Assembly: GCF_013371215.1 (NCBI RefSeq) | Contig: NZ_JABWMH010000001.1 | Coordinates: 620,001 to 684,000 of the forward strand | Reading direction: 5' to 3' | DNA length: 64,000 nucleotides | Origin: Parasphingorhabdus flavimaris | Lineage (GTDB): Bacteria; Pseudomonadota; Alphaproteobacteria; Sphingomonadales; Sphingomonadaceae | Notes under the pieces: generated by a model | Seen by the model: the letters and a program-made list of their open reading frames with translations, nothing else | Told to the model about the DNA's origin: nothing | Database searches by the model: none | Shown here: positions 17,959-26,149 of the stretch, piece by piece | Numbering within the stretch: position 1 is the first letter of the stretch | Layout of the letters: each line of letters starts with the position of its first letter | Position numbers and translations under genes: made by a program

Positions 17959-18115
17959 TCTTATGTTCCTTTCGGGTTTGTCGAATTTCAAAGTTTGTCA
18001 AAGTTGGGGCCAAGGACGGGTTTTTCAGCGCGCGGCCGTTAGGAAAATATCTGCAGAACGAGAGCGAAATTGACCAACTTTACACTGTTAAAGAAAAAAC
18101 GGTTTCCGGCAGATT

Positions 18116-18667
18116 TCAGCCGATCCGGTTGGCGATCCAGCCATAGAGAAAGGCCTGGTTGGCGGGACGTTCTTCCGCCAGTTCGATATAGCGACTGCCC
18201 TGGAGCGCCTCGATGGCCTTGAGCAATACGGTCTCACCCTTCGCGCCCCGTTTGCGGACAAAGGATTCAAGAGCGCTCAGCGTCTTGCTGCCGATTATCC
18301 GGTCCACCGAGATGTTCTCATAGTCGCGACCGTTGCGGTTGAGCGCATTGAGTGCGCGCTGCAGGAAGCCGCTGGCCGTTGCGGTTCCCATGTTGATCCC
18401 GGTGTCGAACAGTTCAGCCGCGATATCCGGCGCATGAACGGCAATTCTGTCAAACCCCGGACGGAGCCAATATTTGCGTCGGTAAATTGAGACCGCCTCG
18501 TCGCGCGGAAAATGTCGCATATCGCCGGCATAGCCATGGGCCCGTGCCACGGCTTCCGTAACGCCCCATCGGGTAGGGCCGCCCCGGTCCGCGGGATGGT
18601 CGGAATAATCGCCTTCAAGTTTGATGACCTTGTCTATCATCATGTCGATATCGTGGGATTTGAGCAT
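18116..18667 (-). CDS. Endolysin, glycoside hydrolase family 108 (N-acetylmuramidase)
   Basis: The 183-residue product has the GH108 catalytic start LEGDYSDHPADRGGPTRWGVT (residues 17-37; catalytic Glu18). A C-terminal region typical of PG_binding_3 follows. These enzymes cleave the glycan backbone of peptidoglycan. There is no signal peptide, so release needs a holin, which is the next gene. A GGAAAGG site precedes ATG 18667. A perfect inverted repeat lies 36 bases upstream. The pair resembles the separate endolysin-holin locus of Rhodobacter capsulatus GTA by family (known), which does not prove a gene transfer agent here. Confidence 0.88.
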   Translation of the reverse strand: MLKSHDIDMMIDKVIKLEGDYSDHPADRGGPTRWGVTEAVARAHGYAGDMRHFPRDEAVSIYRRKYWLRPGFDRIAVHAPDIAAELFDTGINMGTATASGFLQRALNALNRNGRDYENISVDRIIGSKTLSALESFVRKRGAKGETVLLKAIEALQGSRYIELAEERPANQAFLYGWIANRIG

Positions 18668-18702
18668 GGAGGAATCGCCTTTCCTGGTGCAATGAAATGG
18701 CG

Positions 18703-18723
18703 ATATAACCTATTTGGTTATAT
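18703..18723. promoter_or_regulatory. Operator-like inverted repeat ATATAACC-N5-GGTTATAT
   Basis: Perfect 8-bp arms (18703-18710 and 18716-18723) around TATTT, 36 bases upstream of the endolysin start. The size and symmetry fit a dimeric repressor site at the lysis-gene promoter. The regulator is unknown. Confidence 0.5.
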
Positions 18724-18911
18724 GTAGGAAAGAGGTTGCTTGTTGCTCCGGGTGCGGACGTCGGACCGGGAAGATGGGGCCAGGTGATAGAAGTTCTGTC
18801 GGCCAATTCCGGTCACGATGTCCGTATTCACGCACTCCCTGCATGAATTTGTCATCCGACTACGCAATATTGCGTATCGCGCGGTTGGGCGCACTCGTTC
18901 AGACATCAGCC

Positions 18912-19271
18912 ATGACCTGGAAAACAATCCGCCTTGAACTGGCCCGAACCGCTGACCATCCCAATGGTTCGTCAGCCCATGCCTATGTCTTTCGCGTTCC
19001 GCTGAACGACGAGGGCTTCATCGAACCGGAGGCGCTGAAGCAAGCTGAAAAACGGCCGGTCGTTCGCCGCTTCTGGCCCGGGGAGGCCGATCAAAGCGGC
19101 GTCGTGATTGCGTCGCCAAAGGGGTGGGCTTTTTCCTACCAGATCGGTGACGATGATGACGAAGTCATCTTCCGGCTCAAGGACCATCCACTCAAGGTTG
19201 GCGAATATCTGACGATTACGGAAGCGAACGGCAGCGAACTGCCGTTCCGCGTGATCAGCTGTCACGAATGA
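18912..19271 (+). CDS. Conserved hypothetical protein
   Basis: The 119-residue soluble product begins MTWKTIRLELARTADHPNGS and has no signal peptide or membrane helix. It has alternating beta-strand and charged segments (RRFWPGEADQSGVVI; DDDDEVIFRLKDHPL) like a small beta-barrel protein. No function is recognised. ATG 18912 is chosen as the start of the typical-looking domain; ATG 18843 is also open. The 3' end lies 29 bases from the next start, so the two probably share a transcript. Confidence 0.6.
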   Translation: MTWKTIRLELARTADHPNGSSAHAYVFRVPLNDEGFIEPEALKQAEKRPVVRRFWPGEADQSGVVIASPKGWAFSYQIGDDDDEVIFRLKDHPLKVGEYLTITEANGSELPFRVISCHE

Positions 19272-19300
19272 AGACCGCAGGCAGGTCTAGAGGAATTTTC

Positions 19301-19930
19301 ATGTTGAAGCGAATGAACATCGCCGTCTTTCTTTCGGGCGCGGCTTTGGCGCTGGCCAGCAGCCCGGCGGCAGCAGAATGCGTGATTGGATCTGCGCCGC
19401 TGTTTGACCCGTTCGCGCCATATAAGGAACCAGGCGCTATCGTTCACAAGGACAGCGGCTTCATATTCCCTGCAAATATCGTCGGGTTTCGCCGGCAATG
19501 CGAGATGACAACCGATTTTTCGGGTAACAATTTCGAGATCGGCTATCTGCGCGACTTTGAAGATCATGAAATAGAAATCAAGATTGCGATCATCCATCTT
19601 GAGCAGCTGAATGCCGAGGATCATTACAAGATCGTAAAACCCGACCTGCTGTCCCGATATTCAAGCGCCGCCGTCGTTTCCGAGGGAGGATATTTTGTCT
19701 CGGGGAGGCCGGATATCACCGCCTATCAGGGCATTTTTGATGGCGATAAAGATAGCGTGCCATGGCATTTCAGCGTGACCGCGCTGGACTATGGATATTG
19801 GGATGCGCGGCTGAGCGCGTCCTATCCGCAGGAAATCGATGTTGCGGCGCAAGAGTCGATCATGGAAATGATCACGGCATTCCAGTGGCAAACGCCGACT
19901 GGTGATCAGGTGAAGGCAGCGATTCCGTAA
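19301..19930 (+). CDS. Hypothetical secreted protein
   Basis: The 209-residue product has a clear signal peptide (MLKRMNIAVFLSGAALALA, cleavage likely after SSPAAA near residue 22). The mature protein has Cys near residue 24 and one in RRQCEMTT, possibly a disulfide. AGAGGA precedes ATG 19301. No family is recognised. It follows the small soluble gene closely and precedes the universal stress gene. Confidence 0.65.
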   Translation: MLKRMNIAVFLSGAALALASSPAAAECVIGSAPLFDPFAPYKEPGAIVHKDSGFIFPANIVGFRRQCEMTTDFSGNNFEIGYLRDFEDHEIEIKIAIIHLEQLNAEDHYKIVKPDLLSRYSSAAVVSEGGYFVSGRPDITAYQGIFDGDKDSVPWHFSVTALDYGYWDARLSASYPQEIDVAAQESIMEMITAFQWQTPTGDQVKAAIP

Positions 19931-20072
19931 ACCGCAACGGAGGTGATTGACGGGAACCATCGAGCGCATAGTCGATCCGTATATCTCCTTATACTGGGCA
20001 GGGATTCAGCCATGCTACTCCTTTCCCGACGCCCGTTTCCGAGTGGAAGGGTGTGATCACAGGAGGGAATTT

Positions 20073-20885
20073 ATGAAATCCGTGTTGCTTTATATTGCCG
20101 ATGATGCGGGCCTCGAGGCCCGGCTTCAGGCGGCGCTTGATCTGACCCGTTCGCTGGGCGGGCATCTCCATTGCCTGCACGCAAATCCCTATAATGCGCA
20201 ATTGGCGGTTGCCGGCGTTACGGGGATATCCGTGATGGCCGATATCAGGGAAATGTCTCGTGAACTGAGCTCGGAACTGCGTGATAAAATCGAAAAACGG
20301 CTGGCAGATGAAGATGTCTCCTGGGATTATCGCGAGGAAAATACCGAACCGTCTCGCGGACTTTCGAAAAACTCTGCCCTGGTCGATCTGATCGTGCTGA
20401 GCTCAGCCGGCGGCCAAAAAGATGCCGCTATGCCGCTTGGCATTTTGGGAGATGTCTTGTTCAATGCGACGGCTCCGATCGTGGTTCAGCCCGATGATGT
20501 GAAAAAATTCGATGCCTGCGGACCCGCCCTGGTGGCCTGGAACGGCAGTTTCGAGTCCGGAAATGCCTTGCGGGCTGCTGTTCCGCTTCTCAAAATGGCA
20601 AGCGATGTTCATATTCTGACGGTCGAGGAAGACAAGGACCACGATCTGCCGCAACTGGCAGCTTCCGAATATCTTGCCTATCATGGCATCAAATCCGAAA
20701 TTCACAGCCCCCCGCCCGGCAAGGTCCGGGTGGATCAGGCGCTTCTGTCCGAGGCCCGGAATGTCCATGCGGAATATCTGGTCATGGGTGCCTATGGGCA
20801 CAGCAGGGCAAGGGAGTTCCTGTTCGGTGGCGTGACGCGCAACTTGTTTAAAGACAGCCCCATTCCGCTGGTTGTTTCCCATTGA
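20073..20885 (+). CDS. Tandem universal stress protein, UspA family
   Basis: The 270-residue product holds two Usp folds. The second ends with GAYGHSRAREFLFGGVTRNL, a G-2x-G-9x-G type nucleotide-binding signature, so ATP or AMP binding is likely in the C-terminal half. AGGAGG precedes ATG 20073. It is 116 bases upstream of fixL on the same strand. A close paralogue of equal length lies at 61442-62254. The link to an oxygen-sensing system suggests induction at low oxygen (inference). Confidence 0.92.
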   Translation: MKSVLLYIADDAGLEARLQAALDLTRSLGGHLHCLHANPYNAQLAVAGVTGISVMADIREMSRELSSELRDKIEKRLADEDVSWDYREENTEPSRGLSKNSALVDLIVLSSAGGQKDAAMPLGILGDVLFNATAPIVVQPDDVKKFDACGPALVAWNGSFESGNALRAAVPLLKMASDVHILTVEEDKDHDLPQLAASEYLAYHGIKSEIHSPPPGKVRVDQALLSEARNVHAEYLVMGAYGHSRAREFLFGGVTRNLFKDSPIPLVVSH

Positions 20886-21001
20886 ATGATGAAGCTTCTG
20901 TCAAAAGACAGTTTCGATTTCCTTTTGGCAATGCCCGTATTATGTGTAGGGTTCGCCTATTCGCTAGCGGCGATGGGGCAGCCGAGGAGTATATTTAGCA
21001 A

Positions 21002-22534
21002 GTGGGTAAAACCAACGCTTTCGATACGAAACGGCCACTCGGTCTGGAATCCGTTCTGTCCAGTCTGCCGAATTGTGTCATGATTGTGGATCGCGATCTC
21101 CAGGCGATCAACTGCAGTGTCGCAGGGTTGAACATCATGGGTGTCGCCAGCATCGCGGAGTTGCCCGAAGGCGCGCCGGCAACATGTGTTGCGGCATCCC
21201 ACAAACCAATTTTTCAGGAATCCATGGCGCGTGCATTTGATGTCCGCCCAAACAGGAATATCGAGCCGTTCGAAGTGAAGCTGGAATTTCCGGACGGGCG
21301 GGCGATGCTAACACTTTGCAATCTGGCTCCTTTGGCCAATCCTGACGGCGATGTTGATGCGGTTCTGATTTCCTTTCAGGATATCACAGCGCATAAAAAC
21401 ACCGAGAAAAAACTCGAGCAGGCAGATTCGATACTGAAATCGATCCTGACGACAATTCCCGACGCGATGATCGTGATTGATGAAGCTGGACTGGTCAGCT
21501 CATTCAGCGCCACGGCCGAAAAAATGTTCGGATATCCGCAGGAAGAAATCATCGGTAAAAATGTAAAGATCCTGATGCCGGAGCCGTACAGGGCGGCGCA
21601 TGACGGCTATATCGAGCGCTATATACGGACCGATGAAAAGCGGATTATCGGCATCGGTCGAACCGTTGTCGGATGCAGGAAAGACGGCACGACATTCCCG
21701 CTGCAACTGGAAGTTGGCGAAGCAAAAATTGGCAACGAGCGCTATTTTACCGGCTTCATCATCGATCTGACCGAAAAAAAGCAGACGGAAGCGGAACTGC
21801 AGTCATTGCAGGCGGATCTGGCCCATGCCTCTCGCCTGAGCGCGGTCGGAACATTGGCCTCTTCACTTGCCCATGAAATCAACCAGCCGCTGACCGCGAT
21901 AGCCAATTATCTGTCGGCCGCGCGGGACATGATGGATGGTGACTTGTCCGAGAACCGGGAGTTTTTCCGGGAAGCGCTGCAGGAAAGCGTCTCCGAAAGC
22001 TTGCGGGCCGGAATCATAGTCCGGCGGCTGAGGGAATTTGTATCGCGCGGCGAGATCAACCGGGGGATATTGTCGATTGCCCAGGTGGTGGAAGATGCGA
22101 CCGTCCTCGGTACGATCGGAGCCCAGGAAAAAGGCGTGGAATTCTCGATCGATATCGCGCCGGATACCAATCACGTGTTTGTCGATCGGGTGCAGATCCA
22201 GCAGGTGATGGTCAACCTGATGCGCAATGCGATCGAGGCGATGTCCGATAGCGCGGAGAAAAAGCTGCATATCGGGGTGACTTCGATAGATGACGAGCGG
22301 GTGGAGATTTCCGTCTCGGACACCGGTTCCGGCATTGATCAGGAACTGGGCGAAAGGATTTTCGATCCCTTTGCCAGTACCAAGGGAACGGGTATGGGCC
22401 TGGGGCTTTCGATATGCCGGACGATCCTCGAAGCGCATGGCGGGACTATCCGTGCGGAACCCAATCCGGGCGGGGGAACCATATTTCGGCTAACGTTGGA
22501 AAAAGCGGAAGAGGAGCAGGATGTTGACGAATGA
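21002..22534 (+). CDS. fixL: Oxygen-sensing histidine kinase FixL
   Basis: The 510-residue soluble kinase has a first PAS-like domain (about 15-130), a haem-binding PAS domain (about 140-260) and a histidine kinase core. The haem PAS has RAAHDGYIERY with His200 and IIGIGRTVVG with Arg220, the proximal haem ligand and the oxygen-sensing Arg known in Bradyrhizobium FixL. The phosphorylated His is His291 in LAHEINQPL. No membrane segment is seen. The start is GTG 21002 with GAGGAG 12 bases upstream. It overlaps fixJ by 14 bases. It should phosphorylate FixJ when oxygen is low. Confidence 0.93.
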   Translation: MGKTNAFDTKRPLGLESVLSSLPNCVMIVDRDLQAINCSVAGLNIMGVASIAELPEGAPATCVAASHKPIFQESMARAFDVRPNRNIEPFEVKLEFPDGRAMLTLCNLAPLANPDGDVDAVLISFQDITAHKNTEKKLEQADSILKSILTTIPDAMIVIDEAGLVSSFSATAEKMFGYPQEEIIGKNVKILMPEPYRAAHDGYIERYIRTDEKRIIGIGRTVVGCRKDGTTFPLQLEVGEAKIGNERYFTGFIIDLTEKKQTEAELQSLQADLAHASRLSAVGTLASSLAHEINQPLTAIANYLSAARDMMDGDLSENREFFREALQESVSESLRAGIIVRRLREFVSRGEINRGILSIAQVVEDATVLGTIGAQEKGVEFSIDIAPDTNHVFVDRVQIQQVMVNLMRNAIEAMSDSAEKKLHIGVTSIDDERVEISVSDTGSGIDQELGERIFDPFASTKGTGMGLGLSICRTILEAHGGTIRAEPNPGGGTIFRLTLEKAEEEQDVDE

Positions 22535-23159
22535 GCGGCTGGTCTATGTTGTTGACGATGATGATAGCGTGCGGCGGTCGGCGGCTTTCATGTTGCGGCA
22601 TGCCGGTTTTAAAGTTGAACCGGTAGTGTCCGGCGTTGATTTTCTGAAACTGGCCAAAGGCGCGGACCGGGGCTGTGTGCTGCTCGATGTGCGGATGCCT
22701 GAAATGGACGGTTTGCAGGTGCAGCAGCAGATGATCAAGGACGGCATTGACATGCCGGTAGTGATCCTCACCGGTCATGGCGATATCGAGATTGCCGTTC
22801 AGGCGATGCGGGCCGGAGCGGTCAACTTCCTTGAAAAGCCTTATGAGAAAGAAGCCCTGATCGCTGCGATGGAAGAGGCATTCGTGCGGCTGGAAGATAG
22901 CAATCTGAAGGAAATGGCAGCTTCCGAAGCGAAAGTCAGACTGGCCTGTCTGACTGGCAGGGAGCAGGATGTGCTTGACGGTTTGCTGGCCGGACTTCCC
23001 AACAAGACCATTGCCTATGATCTCGGTATTTCACCGCGTACGGTGGAGATATATCGCGCCAATATGATGGAGAAGCTGCGGGTGCGCAGTCTGGCCGAGG
23101 CGTTGCGGATCGGTTTCGCGGCGGAGAGCGGAGAAGATCCTGACGGGCAGCAAGCATAG
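22521..23159 (+). CDS. fixJ: Response regulator FixJ
   Basis: The 212-residue product has a receiver domain with the phosphorylated Asp56 in LLDVRMPEMDG, acidic pocket VVDDDDSVRR and Lys in LEKPYEKE. A LuxR/FixJ-type helix-turn-helix follows (TGREQDVLDGLLAGLPNKTI, then ISPRTVEIYRANMMEKL). GAGGAG lies upstream of ATG 22521. It is the cognate regulator of FixL and is predicted to activate the cco operon. It converges with the 3' end of that operon. Confidence 0.95.
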   Translation: MLTNERLVYVVDDDDSVRRSAAFMLRHAGFKVEPVVSGVDFLKLAKGADRGCVLLDVRMPEMDGLQVQQQMIKDGIDMPVVILTGHGDIEIAVQAMRAGAVNFLEKPYEKEALIAAMEEAFVRLEDSNLKEMAASEAKVRLACLTGREQDVLDGLLAGLPNKTIAYDLGISPRTVEIYRANMMEKLRVRSLAEALRIGFAAESGEDPDGQQA

Positions 23160-23173
23160 CTGAAACCGGAAAC

Positions 23174-23407
23174 TCAGTTTTTCGGATTTTTCTTTCGTGA
23201 CAGGCATGCGTGGCATGGTTTGGCGCAATCCGTCTTGCCGTCCTCCTGCTCGACAGGAATGGAAATATTTCGCACGGCGCCATCGGCAGAGCATAGTTTG
23301 ATTGTCATCATTTCCGATTTGGCTGACAGAGGCATTGCGGCAAGCGGCAGTGCTATTGCGGCGATCGCAAACCGGCTGAGCCGGGACTTCCTGATCCGGT
23401 CTATCAT
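23174..23407 (-). CDS. Small secreted Cys-containing protein at the end of the cco operon
   Basis: The 77-residue product has a signal peptide (about 1-29, ending PLSAKS). The mature part of about 48 residues has four Cys, including CAKPCHAC near the C-terminus, which suggests metal or haem binding or a disulfide. Its ATG overlaps the ccoS stop (ATGA), so it is translated with the oxidase assembly genes. I do not recognise the family; a role in copper handling for cbb3 oxidase is an inference. Confidence 0.7.
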   Translation of the reverse strand: MIDRIRKSRLSRFAIAAIALPLAAMPLSAKSEMMTIKLCSADGAVRNISIPVEQEDGKTDCAKPCHACLSRKKNPKN

Positions 23408-23556
23408 GACGGCTCGTCTTCCTCGTCGATCAACACCCGCTGGGCGGCGCCATCAAGGTCCTCGAACTGGTCGTGGCGCATTGCCCAGAAAAAGAAAGCA
23501 AGCCCGCATATCCCCATGAACAGGGCTACCGGTATCAGGATCACCAGGCCGCTCAT
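23404..23556 (-). CDS. ccoS: cbb3 oxidase maturation protein CcoS
   Basis: This 50-residue reading frame starts MSGLVILIPVALFMG, has one membrane helix (about 3-24), then AFFFWAMRHDQFEDLDGAAQ, the hallmark of CcoS. CcoS is needed for cofactor insertion into cbb3 oxidase. The start overlaps the ccoI stop and the stop overlaps the next start, both as ATGA. Length is normal. Confidence 0.93.
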   Translation of the reverse strand: MSGLVILIPVALFMGICGLAFFFWAMRHDQFEDLDGAAQRVLIDEEDEPS

Positions 23557-25676
23557 TTGGCCGCTCCGTTCAGCCGCAACGCGTTGCCGACGACGATCAG
23601 CGACGATAGCGACATTGCAATGGCGGCGATCAGCGGGGTCACCATGCCGGTGAGCGCCAGCGGAACGGCGAAGATATTATAGCCGATGGCGAGGGCGAAA
23701 TTCTGGTGGACGATCTGCATTGTGCGCCTCGCCACCCGGATCGAGAGAGCGACCGGCATCAGGGAGTCGCTGGTGAACACGGCGTCTGCGGCCTGCTGGC
23801 CGACATCGCTGGCGGTGCCGGGCGCGATCGAGACATGGGCGGCGGCCAGGGCAGGGCCGTCGTTCAGGCCATCGCCCACCATCAGAACCTTGTGGCCATT
23901 ATCGGTCAGGCGGGTGATGGCTTCCACCTTTTCCTGGGGCGAGGCGCCGGCTTGGGCGGTCAGTCCCAAGGCGCTGGCGACGACGGACACGGAACGGTTG
24001 TTGTCGCCGGATATTATCGAGGACGGCAATCCCTGTATCCGCAGGCTTGCAATGGCCGCCGAAGCTTCGGGCCGGATTTCGTCGCGTAGCTGAATTACGA
24101 CATTGTCGCTGCCGACGGTCAGCTGGGAGGACAGATGGTCCTCGGACCTTTCCGCTTTGCCGAGCATCACTTTGACATCGCCCCAGCGCGCCGCCATGCC
24201 TTCGCCGGGCAATTCCTGAATGTCCTCAAGCTCCGCCGGCTCGATATCTTGCGCCAGCAAAGCGGTGCGAATGCCCTTGCTGACCGGGTGGCGGCTGGCC
24301 TGGGCCAGAGCCAGAGCGATCTGTTTCTGGCCGGGATCGAGATCATCCAGATTGACCGGTACCGGACGGCCCAGAGTGAGGGTCCCGGTCTTGTCGAAAA
24401 GCGCATAGTCGACCTCCGCCAGCCGTTCCAGTGCACTGCCGTCCTTGACCATCACCCCCTTGCGGAGCAGCGCGCCCGAGGCAACGACCTGCGCGGCGGG
24501 GACCGCGAGGCCGAGGGCGCAGGGACAGGTGATGATCAGCACCGCGACCGCGATCAGCAACGATTGGTGCCAGCCCGCGCCGACGATCATCCAATAGGCA
24601 AAGGCGAGCAGAGCGAGGCTGTGCACGGCGGGGGCATAATAGCGCGCTGCCCGATCGGCGATGCGCACGTAGAAGGACCGGCGCTGGCCCGCTTCGTCCA
24701 TCAGGCGGGCGATGTCCGACACGCTCGTGTCCTCCCCGGTGGCGGTGATCCGCACAACGACGGGCGACGTGAGGTTGAGCGTTCCGGCCAGGACCACATC
24801 GTCTTTTGCCCTGGGTTGGGGCGCGCTCTCGCCGGTCATCAACGAACAGTCGAAACTGCTGCTGCCCGAAACAATCACACCATCGGCAGCGAGGCTTTCA
24901 CCGGCCGCAACCATCATCCGCATTTCCGGTACCAGATCCCTCGAAGCGACCCAGCGGGTGTTCCCGTCCGCCGCCAGCACCATCGCCCCCGGAGCGGTTT
25001 GCTTGAGCAGCGCGCCAATGCCTTCGCGCGCGCGGTCGCGCATCATCCCGTCGAGCACCCGTCCGGCCAGCAGGAAGAATAACAGCATCACCGCGCCGTC
25101 AAAATAGGCATGTTCGCCGCCGGTTGCGGTTTCGTATATGCTGAGACCGGTAGCCAGCAATATGCCGATCGAGATAGGAACGTCCATGTTGGTCCGCCCG
25201 TAGCGCAGGGCCATCGCGGCAGACGCGATGAATGGCCGACCGGAATAGGCGATTACCGGTATGGCGATAAGAGCCGATAGCCAGTGAAACAGATCGCGGG
25301 TGACACCGGTTGCGCCAGACCAGACGCTGACCGAAAGCAGCATGATATTCATCATCCCGAAACCGGCGACCGCGAGCGCACGGATCAACCTGTCGGTGCT
25401 GCCCCGCTCTTCGGATAGTGGATTATCGGCGAGAATCTGTGCTTCAAAACCCAGTGTCTCGATCGCGCGCCTGAGCTGGTCTTCGGCCAGTTCGGGGAGA
25501 TGCGAGATCGCCACCTGTTTGGTCGAGAAATTGACCCGTGACGAAACGATGCCCGGCACGTCCATCAGGCCGTTCTCGATTTTGGAAATACAACCGGCGC
25601 AACGGATCGCCGGCACGGCGAATCGGGACACAATCAATTGCGACTGACCGTCACTTATGGGCGCAACAGCGTTCAC
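23553..25676 (-). CDS. ccoI: Copper-transporting P-type ATPase CcoI/FixI
   Basis: CcoI delivers copper for assembly of the CuB centre of cbb3 oxidase. The 707-residue product has an N-terminal metal-binding domain with RCAGC. Eight membrane helices are expected, with CPC in IITCPCALGLAVP, the phosphorylated Asp in DKTGTLTLG and MVGDGLNDGPAL in the hinge. The start is GTG 25676, overlapping the ccoH stop (GTGA). Size is standard. Confidence 0.95.
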   Translation of the reverse strand: MNAVAPISDGQSQLIVSRFAVPAIRCAGCISKIENGLMDVPGIVSSRVNFSTKQVAISHLPELAEDQLRRAIETLGFEAQILADNPLSEERGSTDRLIRALAVAGFGMMNIMLLSVSVWSGATGVTRDLFHWLSALIAIPVIAYSGRPFIASAAMALRYGRTNMDVPISIGILLATGLSIYETATGGEHAYFDGAVMLLFFLLAGRVLDGMMRDRAREGIGALLKQTAPGAMVLAADGNTRWVASRDLVPEMRMMVAAGESLAADGVIVSGSSSFDCSLMTGESAPQPRAKDDVVLAGTLNLTSPVVVRITATGEDTSVSDIARLMDEAGQRRSFYVRIADRAARYYAPAVHSLALLAFAYWMIVGAGWHQSLLIAVAVLIITCPCALGLAVPAAQVVASGALLRKGVMVKDGSALERLAEVDYALFDKTGTLTLGRPVPVNLDDLDPGQKQIALALAQASRHPVSKGIRTALLAQDIEPAELEDIQELPGEGMAARWGDVKVMLGKAERSEDHLSSQLTVGSDNVVIQLRDEIRPEASAAIASLRIQGLPSSIISGDNNRSVSVVASALGLTAQAGASPQEKVEAITRLTDNGHKVLMVGDGLNDGPALAAAHVSIAPGTASDVGQQAADAVFTSDSLMPVALSIRVARRTMQIVHQNFALAIGYNIFAVPLALTGMVTPLIAAIAMSLSSLIVVGNALRLNGAAK

Positions 25677-26149
25677 CAGATATCCCGAACCACGCGCATA
25701 TCCTTGTCATCCTGCGTGATGATGATTTTCAGTTTCCAGCGGCCTGCGGGCAGTGTCTCGACGCTTCGAAATTCCCCGGATGCGGTCTGGGCAAAGCTGA
25801 TCTCGAACGGATCGGCCTGACCGATGGGGTGTTCGGCGACGCCGGACATCGTTGCTCCCAGCAACGGGACACCATCGGCGGTGGTGATGGTGATGCTGGC
25901 CCTGTCAGCCTTCCGGAGAGCAGGCGAGACGGTCCAGCCATGGGCCTGCTGGGTGCGGGCCTGCGCCAGCCAGTCATTATATTTCTGGCTCGCGACATAG
26001 CTATTGTCGACCACGGTGCCGCTGAAAGTCGAGAGAGCAAAGCGTGCCATGACCATGTTGACGCTGACAACGACCGCGAAAAAGGCGACGATTATTGCGG
26101 TGGCATGATAGCCGGTGAATTTCTTCACTGAGGTCGTTTCCCTGCTCAT
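25673..26149 (-). CDS. ccoH: cbb3 oxidase assembly protein CcoH/FixH
   Basis: CcoH is a single-pass membrane protein that stays with cbb3 oxidase during assembly. The 158-residue product has one N-terminal helix (about 14-35) followed by NMVMARFALSTFSGTVVDNSY, the conserved FixH segment, and a periplasmic beta-rich domain. It overlaps ccoG and ccoI by four bases at each side. Confidence 0.93.
   Translation of the reverse strand: MSRETTSVKKFTGYHATAIIVAFFAVVVSVNMVMARFALSTFSGTVVDNSYVASQKYNDWLAQARTQQAHGWTVSPALRKADRASITITTADGVPLLGATMSGVAEHPIGQADPFEISFAQTASGEFRSVETLPAGRWKLKIIITQDDKDMRVVRDIW

Noticed and set aside
17545-18667. Prophage
   Set aside because: Only holin and endolysin are present; no integrase, terminase, capsid, tail genes or att repeats were seen nearby.
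20886-21083. Small open frame between the Usp gene and fixL
   Set aside because: It overlaps the fixL 5' end in another frame and has no ribosome-binding site or family features.
24135-25082. Long plus-strand open frame opposite ccoI
   Set aside because: Low-complexity His/Arg/Gly-rich antisense shadow of a clear P-type ATPase; similar shadows lie opposite ccoG (26449-27759), ccoN (29739-30899), ggt (32669-34429) and the helicase (38485-39792).
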